Made by a program: the position numbers and the translations under genes. 64,000 bases of DNA from Rhodococcus coprophilus NBRC 100603. GTDB taxonomy: Bacteria; Actinomycetota; Actinomycetes; Mycobacteriales; Mycobacteriaceae. The stretch spans positions 240,478-304,477 of the forward strand of contig NZ_BDAM01000002.1 in the NCBI RefSeq assembly GCF_001895045.1, given 5' to 3'. The notes under the pieces are model-generated. The model did no database searches and was not told the DNA's origin. It worked only from the letters and a program-made list of their open reading frames with translations. Of this stretch, positions 57,191 through 64,000 are shown piece by piece (position 1 is the first letter of the stretch; each line of letters starts with the position of its first letter).

Positions 57191-57471
57191 GCATCTTCGC
57201 CCGCTGCGCACCCATCGGGTTTTTCGGCCGCGGCCTGCTCGTCCCCGGATGAGCAGAGCCGCGGCCGACCCGTTTCGGTGGGCGGCGTTTCGGTGGGCGG
57301 CGTTTCGGTGGGCGGCGTTTCGGTGGGCGGCGTTTCGGTGGGCCGGAACGCGTTGTTCCGCCACCACGCCCGGCCCACCCATCGGGGTGCAGTGGGCGGG
57401 AGGAGTCGCCCGAACTCGGGGGCAGCCGCGAGGGCGAGGAGAAAGGCGATGATCACGGTGATGTCTGCCAT
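57187..57471 (-). CDS. Small membrane protein with five PTETP repeats
   Basis: A 94-aa protein from ATG 57471. The N-terminal helix (MADITVIIAFLLALAAA) is followed by RWVGRAWWRNNAFR. Then comes a tandem PTETP array (about residues 43-67), and a hydrophilic tail with two cysteines. The repeats come from five copies of a 15-bp DNA unit. No family is recognised. It shares its stop tetranucleotide CTAG with DUF3043 and is divergent from cobT. Confidence 0.6.
   Translation of the reverse strand: MADITVIIAFLLALAAAPEFGRLLPPTAPRWVGRAWWRNNAFRPTETPPTETPPTETPPTETPPTETGRPRLCSSGDEQAAAEKPDGCAAGEDA
57272..57346. repeat. 15-bp tandem repeat, five copies, coding PTETP
   Basis: GTTTCGGTGGGCGGC occurs four times perfectly (57272-57331), and a fifth copy matches the first 12 bases. 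It is in frame with the minus-strand gene and encodes Pro-Thr-Glu-Thr-Pro units, so copy number can change without a frameshift. Confidence 0.95.
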
Positions 57472-57592
57472 AGTCCCAGCCTGCTGGCAGCGGCCCCTAC
57501 CCAAAAGTGGCCGGAAAGACATCTATCGTCAGATTTCTGCCACATGCCCAATTGATAGCGTCAGCGGTGATTCCACACGCGAGAGGTGACAT

Positions 57593-58684
57593 GTGACCAG
57601 CACCCCCGGCTCCCCCGCCGACATCGAGTTCCCCCAGTTGACCGCACCGGACCGGGAGGTGCGTCTCGTCGCGGAGGAACGGCAGCGGGACCTGACCAAG
57701 CCCGCCGGTTCTCTCGGCCGGCTCGAGGAGCTCGGTTGCTGGGTCGCTGCGTGCCAGGGTGAGGTTCCCCCGCACCCGTTCCGGCGACCCCGCGTCGTGG
57801 TCTTCGCCGGCGACCACGGAGTCGCGCGCTACGGCGTATCGGCCTACCCGCCCGAGGTGACCGCACAGATGGTCACGAACCTCGTCGCGGGCGGCGCTGC
57901 GGTCAACGTGCTCGCCGCCGCCGCCGGGGCCGGTGTCCGCGTCGTCGACATGGCCGTCGACGGTGACACCTCCGACGAGGTCTCCGCGTACAAGATCCGC
58001 CGGTCGAGCGGCAGCATCGACCGCGAGGACGCCCTCACCCAGGAGGAGACGGTACGAGCGGTCGAGGCAGGCCGTGCGCTGGCCGACCGTGAAGTCGACG
58101 AAGGTGCCGACCTGCTCGTCGCCGGCGACATGGGAATCGGCAACACCACCCCCGCCACCGTTCTCATCGCCACTCTCACCAACACCGAACCGGTGGCCGC
58201 CGTCGGCCGCGGCACGGGAGTCGACGACGCCGGCTGGATGCGCAAACTCACCGCCATCCGCGACGCCATGCGCCGCGCCCGGCCGCACACCCGCGATCCG
58301 ATCGCGCTGCTCCGCACCGCCGGCGGCGCCGATTTCGCCGCGATGGCCGGCTTCCTGTCACAGGCGGCGGTGCGTCGCACACCGGTGATCCTCGACGGGG
58401 TGGTGGTGACCGCCGCGGCGATGGTCGCAGAAGAACTGACACCGGGCGCGGCACGCTGGTGGGTCGCCGGGCACCGGTCCGCCGAACCGGCACACACCAT
58501 CGCGCTGCGCCACCTCCGGCTCGAACCGATCCTGGACCTGAATATGCGGCTGGGCGAAGGGTCGGGCGCGGTGACGGCCCTTCCGGTGCTGCAGGGCGCG
58601 GTGGAGATCCTGGCTAACATGGCGACCTTCTCCGAGGCCGGAGTGAGTACCCGCGACGAGGCTCCCACCAAGTCCCTCGGCTGA
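57593..58684 (+). CDS. cobT: Nicotinate-nucleotide--dimethylbenzimidazole phosphoribosyltransferase CobT
   Basis: Makes alpha-ribazole phosphate for the lower ligand of cobalamin. The 363-aa product has [42 protein letters not shown] and the catalytic-glutamate segment MRLGEGSGA near the C-terminus. GTG start. It is coupled to cobS by a TGATG overlap, completing nucleotide loop assembly. Confidence 0.96.
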   Translation: MTSTPGSPADIEFPQLTAPDREVRLVAEERQRDLTKPAGSLGRLEELGCWVAACQGEVPPHPFRRPRVVVFAGDHGVARYGVSAYPPEVTAQMVTNLVAGGAAVNVLAAAAGAGVRVVDMAVDGDTSDEVSAYKIRRSSGSIDREDALTQEETVRAVEAGRALADREVDEGADLLVAGDMGIGNTTPATVLIATLTNTEPVAAVGRGTGVDDAGWMRKLTAIRDAMRRARPHTRDPIALLRTAGGADFAAMAGFLSQAAVRRTPVILDGVVVTAAAMVAEELTPGAARWWVAGHRSAEPAHTIALRHLRLEPILDLNMRLGEGSGAVTALPVLQGAVEILANMATFSEAGVSTRDEAPTKSLG

Positions 58685-59448
58685 TGGTGCGCCGCTGGAC
58701 CGAGGGCGTGGCATTGGCTCTGTCCTGGCTGACCGTCCTTCCCGTGCGGGGACCGCACGACATCGACCGACCGGTCGCGGGCAGAGCGATCGCCGCCGCG
58801 CCCGTCGCAGGTGTCGTGCTGAGTGCTGTGGCAGCGGCGGTGGCCTGGATCGCGTGCACCGCCGGTGCGCCGGCCTTCGCCGCCGGGTTTCTGTGTGTCG
58901 GTGTACTCGCGGCCGGGACCCGGGGGATGCACGTCGACGGTCTGAGTGACACAGCTGACGGACTGGGGTGTTACGGACCGCCGGAACGAGCCCGTGAGGT
59001 GATGCACAGCGGTGGGGCGGGTCCCTTCGGTGTCGTCGCCCTGATCGTCGTGCTCGGCATCCAGGCGACCGCGTTCGGCGCGCTCGCCTACGACGGAGCC
59101 TGGGCTGCCTTCGTCGTCGCAGTGGTCGCAGGCCGGGTCGCGGTGGTTCTCGCGTGCCGCCGGGGCATCCCCGCCGCCCCTGGCAGTCGCTTCGGCAGTC
59201 TCGTCGCCGGCACCCAGGGCCCTGTTCCGATCGTGTTGTGGACGGTGGCGGCGACGGCCGCCGGTGTCCTGGTCACCCCCGGGGTTCCGTGGCTCGGACC
59301 GGTGGCCGTCCTCGCGACGCTGCTCCTGACGGTGCTGTTCGTGCGGCACTGCGCTCGCCGGTTCGGCGGACTCAACGGCGACGTACTGGGCGCAGCGCTG
59401 GAAGGCACCGTGGCAGCGGTCGCTCTGGTGGCCGCGACCGCGCTCTGA
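58684..59448 (+). CDS. cobS: Adenosylcobinamide-GDP ribazoletransferase CobS
   Basis: Membrane enzyme that joins adenosylcobinamide-GDP and alpha-ribazole. The 254-aa product has six or seven hydrophobic segments. Its hallmark acidic loop [16 protein letters not shown] is near residue 78, and a second motif [11 protein letters not shown] is near the C-terminus. The ATG overlaps the cobT stop by 1 nt. cobU is not in this window. Confidence 0.95.
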   Translation: MVRRWTEGVALALSWLTVLPVRGPHDIDRPVAGRAIAAAPVAGVVLSAVAAAVAWIACTAGAPAFAAGFLCVGVLAAGTRGMHVDGLSDTADGLGCYGPPERAREVMHSGGAGPFGVVALIVVLGIQATAFGALAYDGAWAAFVVAVVAGRVAVVLACRRGIPAAPGSRFGSLVAGTQGPVPIVLWTVAATAAGVLVTPGVPWLGPVAVLATLLLTVLFVRHCARRFGGLNGDVLGAALEGTVAAVALVAATAL

Positions 59449-59470
59449 CCGAGCCTTCGGCCGAAAAGCC

Positions 59471-59508
59471 GAAAGGGCCGCAACCGTCGTTACGGTTGCG
59501 GCCCTTTC
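59471..59508. terminator. Bidirectional hairpin between cobS and ilvE
   Basis: A 17-bp perfect stem (59471-59487 with 59492-59508) and a CGTT loop, flanked by A/T at the base. It lies between the convergent cobS and ilvE stops. Confidence 0.88.
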
Positions 59509-59521
59509 CTGCTTACAGAGA

Positions 59522-60628
59522 CTATGCGTGAAGCGTCGTCATCCAGCCGTGCGTGTCGGCGAAGGTGCCGCGCTGGATACCGGTCAGCGTGTCGCGCAGC
59601 GCCATCGTCACCTCTCCGGGCTCCCCGTCGCCGATCACGAACTCACCTTCGTGGTCCTTGATCCGGCCGACCGGGGTGATGACGGCCGCGGTGCCGCACG
59701 CGAACACCTCGGTGATCTCCCCGCTCGCGGCCTTCTCCCGCCACTCGTCGGTGCTGATGCGCTGTTCGTCGACGACGAGGCCGGAATCCTTGGCGAGGGT
59801 CAGCAACGAGTCGCGGGTGATACCGGGCAGCAACGACCCCGACAGTTCCGGGGTGACGAGACGGGCGTCCGCGCCGGACCCGTACACGAAGTACAGGTTC
59901 ATCCCGCCCATCTCCTCGACGTACTTGCGTTCGATGGCGTCGAGCCACACCACCTGGTCACAGCCCTGTTCGGCGGCGTGGGCCTGCGCGACGAGCGACG
60001 CCGCGTAGTTGCCGGCGAACTTGGCGGCACCGGTGCCCCCGGGCGCCGCGCGCACGTACTCACGCGAGAGCCACACGCTCACCGGCCGGACGCCGCGCGG
60101 GAAGTACGCGCCGGCGGGCGAGGCGATGAGGAGGTAGCGGTACTCCTTGGCGGGCCGCACGCCGAGTGCAGGTTCGGTCGCGAACATGAAGGGCCGCAGG
60201 TACAGCGACTCCTCCCCGCCCGCGGCGGGAACCCACTCGTGGTCGACGTCGAGCAGTTCTCGGATGGACTGCGCGAACAACTCCGTCGGCAGGGCGGGCA
60301 TGGCCAGTCGCTCGGCGGACCGATTCATGCGTTCCGCGTTGGCGTCCATCCGGAACGACGAGATGCTGCCGTCCGCCTGGCGGTACGCCTTGAGTCCTTC
60401 GAAGATCGCCTGTCCGTAGTGCAGCACCATCGCCGCCGGATCGATCTGGATCGGGGCGTACGGCTCGACCTTCGCGTCGTGCCAGCCCACGCCCTCGGTG
60501 TAGGTGATCGACACCATGTGGTCGGTGAAGTACTGCCCGAAACCGGGCTCGGACAGAATCTCCTGTCGCCGCTCCGCGGAGCTCGGGGAGGAATGCGGGA
60601 TGCGGACGAAATCGAGGACACCTGTCAT
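59522..60628 (-). CDS. ilvE: Branched-chain amino acid aminotransferase IlvE
   Basis: PLP-dependent (fold type IV) transaminase of the last step of Leu, Ile and Val synthesis, 368 aa. Motifs are [23 protein letters not shown], and the PLP lysine in [12 protein letters not shown]. The C-terminal [14 protein letters not shown] contacts cofactor phosphate. ATG 60628 gives the usual N-terminus; six extra residues from 60646 are not expected. Confidence 0.95.
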   Translation of the reverse strand: MTGVLDFVRIPHSSPSSAERRQEILSEPGFGQYFTDHMVSITYTEGVGWHDAKVEPYAPIQIDPAAMVLHYGQAIFEGLKAYRQADGSISSFRMDANAERMNRSAERLAMPALPTELFAQSIRELLDVDHEWVPAAGGEESLYLRPFMFATEPALGVRPAKEYRYLLIASPAGAYFPRGVRPVSVWLSREYVRAAPGGTGAAKFAGNYAASLVAQAHAAEQGCDQVVWLDAIERKYVEEMGGMNLYFVYGSGADARLVTPELSGSLLPGITRDSLLTLAKDSGLVVDEQRISTDEWREKAASGEITEVFACGTAAVITPVGRIKDHEGEFVIGDGEPGEVTMALRDTLTGIQRGTFADTHGWMTTLHA

Positions 60629-60661
60629 GACCGACAATCCTAACAATCAGGCGGAAGACCC

Positions 60662-61762
60662 CTACTTGGTGTGGTCCTCCACGAACGGCGGGCTCACGAC
60701 CTCGGCCCGTAATGTACGGCCTCGCACGTCCACGGTGACCTCGTCTCCGGCGGCGATTCCCGGCGCGGTGTCGAGCAGAGCGAGCGCGATTCCGACCTTG
60801 AGCGTGGGCGAGAACGTTCCCGACGTGGTCTCCCCGACAGGTTGCCCGTTACGGGAGACCGTCAGTCCCTGCCGCAGCACCCCACGATCGAGGGCCCGGA
60901 GTCCCCACAGGCGCCGCGCCGGTCCGGCTTCCTTCTCGGCCAGCAGGGCGTCGCGGCCCCAGAACTGCGGCTTCTTCCATCCGACGGCCCAGCCCACCCT
61001 GGCCTGGACGGGCGAGATGTCGAGCGACAGTTCGTGCCCGTGCAGGGCGTAACCCATTTCCGTGCGCAGCGTGTCGCGGGCACCGAGACCGGCAACCTGT
61101 CCGCCGGCGGTCCGGACCGCCTCGACGAGCGCCCGGAACAGGGTTTCCGCATCGTCCCATCGCGGCAGCACCTCGTAGCCGCGCTCACCGGTGTAGCCGC
61201 TGCGGCACACCCGCACCGGCGCGCCCTGGTAGTCCGCGTCCACGAAACCCATGTAGTCGATCTCGGTGGGCAACCCGAGAGTTGTGAGCACCTCCTCGGA
61301 CCGCGGCCCCTGCACGGCGAACACTGCGTAGTCGCGATGCTGGTCCGTCACGGTCACGCCGTCCGGTGCCGCAGCGGAGAGCGCCGCGACGACCGCAGCG
61401 GTGTTCGCCGCGTTGGGGACGAGGAACAGTTCTTCGTCCGAGACGTAGTAGACGATGAGGTCGTCGGTGACTCCCCCGGTCTCGGTGCAGCACAGGGTGT
61501 ACTGCGCCTTACCTGGGCCGATCTTGCCGAGATCGTTGGTGAGAGAGGCGTTCACGAACTCGGCGGCGCCCGGCCCCGCCACGAGGGCCTTGCCGAGGTG
61601 GCTGACATCGAACAGGCCCACGGCGTCACGCACCGCGGTGTGCTCGGCCACGGTCCCCGCATAGGACACGGGCATCTCCCACCCGCCGAACGGCGCGAAG
61701 GTGGCGCCGAGTTCGACATGGACGGCATGGATGGGTCCCTGCTGGAGTTCCTCGTCACTCAT
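60662..61762 (-). CDS. gcvT: Glycine cleavage system T protein (aminomethyltransferase) GcvT
   Basis: Tetrahydrofolate-dependent subunit of glycine cleavage, 366 aa. It has [34 protein letters not shown] and [17 protein letters not shown], the standard GcvT folate-site segments. It lies 33 bp upstream of ilvE in the same direction. gcvP and gcvH are not in this window. Confidence 0.95.
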   Translation of the reverse strand: MSDEELQQGPIHAVHVELGATFAPFGGWEMPVSYAGTVAEHTAVRDAVGLFDVSHLGKALVAGPGAAEFVNASLTNDLGKIGPGKAQYTLCCTETGGVTDDLIVYYVSDEELFLVPNAANTAAVVAALSAAAPDGVTVTDQHRDYAVFAVQGPRSEEVLTTLGLPTEIDYMGFVDADYQGAPVRVCRSGYTGERGYEVLPRWDDAETLFRALVEAVRTAGGQVAGLGARDTLRTEMGYALHGHELSLDISPVQARVGWAVGWKKPQFWGRDALLAEKEAGPARRLWGLRALDRGVLRQGLTVSRNGQPVGETTSGTFSPTLKVGIALALLDTAPGIAAGDEVTVDVRGRTLRAEVVSPPFVEDHTK

Positions 61763-61847
61763 GTCGCCGACGCTATCCCACCGCTGCCACCGTCCGGGCG
61801 GTGGTCACTAGCATCGAACCATCACCCCCGCTTCCTAGGAGTTGCCT

Positions 61848-63359
61848 GTGAGCACACCGACCCCCGAACTTCCCGAACTCGCCCTCGCCGGTTCGGTCTC
61901 CAAGCGAGCCGAGGTTCTCGTCATCGGCCTCACCTCGTCCGACAACGGCGCCGAGATCCTGTTCGGCGACGGTCCCGTCGACGAATCGGTGCTCGGCGAA
62001 CTGCTCGACACGCTGCAGGCCGTCGGCGCCACCGGCCGCAGCGAGGAACTCACCCGGGTTCCGGCACCGGCGTCGCTTCCCGTCGCGAGCGTGCTCGCCG
62101 TCGGCCTCGGTGCCGCGGATCGCATCGACGCCGAGCAGGTCCGTCGTTCCGCCGGAGCCGCTGCCCGCGCACTGACCGGCGTGTCCACCGTCGCGACCAC
62201 GTTGTCGTCGGTCGATCTCGGTGCCGCGGCGGAAGGCTTCGCGCTCGGTTCCTACACCTTCACCGAGTTCCGGTCCGCGAAGTCCGCACCCAAGGACGAC
62301 GCACGCCACGCCACTCGGGTCGAACTGCTCGTCCCGTCCGTGCGCGACCGGGCCGCGAAGGCGACCCTCGCCCGGGCCACCGCGATCGCCGAGGCTGTGG
62401 CGACCGCCCGCGAGTTCGTCAACACCCCGCCGAGCCACCTCTACCCGGCCGAGTTCGCCGCACGTGCGAAGGCACTCGGTGAAGCCGCCGGCCTCGAGGT
62501 CGAGGTGCTCGACGAGAAGGCTCTCGAAAAGCAGGGCTTCGGCGGGATCGTCGGTGTCGGCAAGGGCTCGTCGCGTCCGCCGCGCCTGGTGCGACTGTCC
62601 TACTCGGCGAAGAAGCGCAAGGCGCCGAAGGTCGCTCTCGTGGGCAAGGGCGTCACGTTCGACACCGGCGGCATCTCGATCAAGCCCGCCGCCGGCATGG
62701 AAGCGATGACGTCCGACATGGCCGGCGCCGCGGCTGTGGTCGCCACCGTCGTGCTGGCCGCCAAGCTCGGTGTCGCCGCCGATGTGGTCGCCACCGTCCC
62801 GATGGCCGAGAACATGCCGTCGTCGACCGCGCAGCGCCCGGGTGACGTGCTGACCCAGTACGGCGGCACCACCATCGAGGTCATCAACACCGACGCCGAG
62901 GGACGGCTCATCCTCGCCGACGCGATCGTGCGTGCCTGCGAGGACGCACCCGACTACCTCATCGACACCGCGACGCTCACCGGCGCCCAGATGGTCGCCC
63001 TGGGCAATCGCACCCCCGGCGTGATGGGCACCGACGAGTTCCGCGACCGGGTCGCTGCGCTGTCTCAGGAGGTCGGTGAGAACGGCTGGCCGATGCCGTT
63101 GCCAGCGGAACTGCGCGGCGATCTCGAATCGCGGGTCGCGGATCTCGCGAACGTCACTCCGCACCGGTGGGGCGGCATGCTCGCCGCGGGCCTGTTCCTG
63201 AAGGAGTTCGTCGCCGAGGGCGTGCAATGGGCCCATATCGACGTCGCCGGCCCGGCGTTCAACACAGGTGGCCCCTTCGGGTACGTCGGCAAGGGCGGGA
63301 CCGGAGTGCCGGTACGCACGATGATCACCGTCATCGAGGACATCGCCGAACGCGGCTGA
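61848..63359 (+). CDS. pepA: Leucyl aminopeptidase (M17)
   Basis: Dizinc cytosolic aminopeptidase of 503 aa. The N-terminal macro-like domain is followed by the catalytic domain with [24 protein letters not shown] (metal site), and the M17 signature [15 protein letters not shown] 61848 has AGGAG 6 nt upstream and gives [11 protein letters not shown]; the in-frame TTG 61842 overlaps the spacer. It is divergent from gcvT. The corresponding mycobacterial gene is named pepB. Confidence 0.95.
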   Translation: MSTPTPELPELALAGSVSKRAEVLVIGLTSSDNGAEILFGDGPVDESVLGELLDTLQAVGATGRSEELTRVPAPASLPVASVLAVGLGAADRIDAEQVRRSAGAAARALTGVSTVATTLSSVDLGAAAEGFALGSYTFTEFRSAKSAPKDDARHATRVELLVPSVRDRAAKATLARATAIAEAVATAREFVNTPPSHLYPAEFAARAKALGEAAGLEVEVLDEKALEKQGFGGIVGVGKGSSRPPRLVRLSYSAKKRKAPKVALVGKGVTFDTGGISIKPAAGMEAMTSDMAGAAAVVATVVLAAKLGVAADVVATVPMAENMPSSTAQRPGDVLTQYGGTTIEVINTDAEGRLILADAIVRACEDAPDYLIDTATLTGAQMVALGNRTPGVMGTDEFRDRVAALSQEVGENGWPMPLPAELRGDLESRVADLANVTPHRWGGMLAAGLFLKEFVAEGVQWAHIDVAGPAFNTGGPFGYVGKGGTGVPVRTMITVIEDIAERG

Positions 63360-63371
63360 CCCACCACCGGG

Positions 63372-63416
63372 GCATGCCCTGCTCGCGCGGCACCATCCGC
63401 GACGAGCAGGGCGTGC
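63372..63416 (+). terminator. Hairpin after the leucyl aminopeptidase gene
   Basis: A 14-bp stem (63372-63385 with 63403-63416, one G-T pair) and 17-nt loop, 12 bp after the aminopeptidase stop. Confidence 0.6.
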
Positions 63417-63641
63417 ACTGTCCGAGGTGTGAGACGGTCCTGCCCCTCCGCGAACGCAGCGAGAGGACGGGTGCAAGGATGGATACGGCCATGCCTCGCT
63501 TGGGCAGCGGTCCGTCTACCCCTGAAGCACCCGCACGAGTCCCCGGCCTCGAGCACAATGGTGACGACCACACAATGGTTGTCGACCACGAGTCGGTACA
63601 ACTCAACACACACGAACACAACCGTCGAGGAGTCAACAGAC

Positions 63642-64000
63642 ATGGCCTTCTCCGTCCAGATGCCAGCGCTTGGTGAAAGCGTCACCGAGGGAACTGTCAC
63701 GCGATGGCTCAAGCAGGAAGGAGACACGGTCGATGTCGACGAACCCTTGCTCGAAGTCTCCACTGACAAGGTCGACACCGAGATCCCCTCGCCCGCGGCA
63801 GGCGTCCTGGTCAAGATCGTCGCGCAGGAAGACGACACCGTCGAGATCGGTGGCGAACTCGCTGTGATCGGTGACGCCGGCGAATCCGCCGACGACTCCA
63901 CGCCTCCTGCCGAAGAGCCCGCAGAACCTGCCGAGGAGCCCGCCGCCGAAGAACCGGCTGCCGAGGAAGCTCCCCAGCAGTCCGCCCCCGCGAAGTCCGC
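63642..64000 (+). CDS. Dihydrolipoamide acyltransferase E2 (DlaT/SucB type), 5' part only
   Basis: Start of the E2 subunit of a 2-oxoacid dehydrogenase complex. The visible 119 codons encode a lipoyl domain ([19 protein letters not shown] onward) with the lipoylated Lys in STDKVDTEI, then an Ala/Pro/Glu-rich hinge. GAGGAG lies upstream of the ATG. In mycobacteria the gene at this place (dlaT) serves pyruvate dehydrogenase and peroxiredoxin reductase. Which complex applies cannot be told from this fragment. Confidence 0.92.
   Translation, partial: MAFSVQMPALGESVTEGTVTRWLKQEGDTVDVDEPLLEVSTDKVDTEIPSPAAGVLVKIVAQEDDTVEIGGELAVIGDAGESADDSTPPAEEPAEPAEEPAAEEPAAEEAPQQSAPAKS

Noticed and set aside
57272..57346. 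CRISPR array
   Set aside because: Units are contiguous without spacers and encode a peptide repeat.
61773..63476. 567-aa minus-strand open frame
   Set aside because: Antisense to the leucyl aminopeptidase gene; Gly/Arg/His-rich with no domain.

Overview
The window is chromosomal DNA of a high-GC, mycolic-acid-containing actinomycete, most likely Rhodococcus or a close relative. Three things point there: the strong G/C third-position bias; gene order that follows the Mycobacterium tuberculosis Rv2157c-Rv2215 block almost gene for gene (order recalled from general knowledge, not searched); and carotenoid genes of rhodococcal type set into that block. I see no insertion sequence, prophage, integrase, CRISPR array, tRNA or rRNA. 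The region reads as core genome with small accessory insertions.

Region 1 (1-14.5 kb, minus strand) is the division and cell wall (dcw) cluster, transcribed mraZ, rsmH, ftsL-like, ftsI, murE, murF, mraY, murD, ftsW, murG, murC. murC is cut by the left edge. Most neighbours overlap by 4 nt. An MraZ-type operator (three GTGGG repeats at exact 10-bp spacing) lies upstream of mraZ, and a 140-bp element of nested repeats fills the mraZ-rsmH gap.

Region 2 (14.8-25 kb) holds DUF3040 and HEPN genes on the minus strand. A divergent plus-strand operon follows: GNAT, CrtO-like oxidase, CruF-like hydratase, LppM lipoprotein and GT2 glycosyltransferase. Then come metF (minus) and GGPP synthase-crtI (plus). 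Together these encode much of a glycosylated or ketolated carotenoid pathway, without a phytoene synthase.

Region 3 (25-40.5 kb) is an envelope block: MptA mannosyltransferase, an Rv2175c-type DNA-binding protein facing PknL (here with PASTA domains), type II DAHP synthase, a 3'-exoribonuclease, an acyltransferase, a ROK kinase, an ArsA-like ATPase cluster with two SRPBCC proteins, PimB', an HExxH protein and two NlpC/P60 hydrolases. The second hydrolase sits behind a ydaO-type c-di-AMP riboswitch.

Region 4 (41-56 kb) holds a DnaQ/GIY-YIG fusion nuclease, a RAM-domain protein, trpD, and the respiratory genes ctaE-qcrCAB and ctaC-ctaF, which encode the bc1-aa3 supercomplex. A DUF808 membrane protein lies between the two respiratory groups. 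asnB, a PfkB-type adenosine kinase and an ErpA/HesB protein follow.

Region 5 (56.5-64 kb) holds DUF3043, a PTETP-repeat membrane protein, cobT-cobS, ilvE, gcvT, leucyl aminopeptidase and the start of the 2-oxoacid dehydrogenase E2 gene, cut by the right edge. Nearly every convergent junction carries a long, almost perfect hairpin with little or no T-tract.
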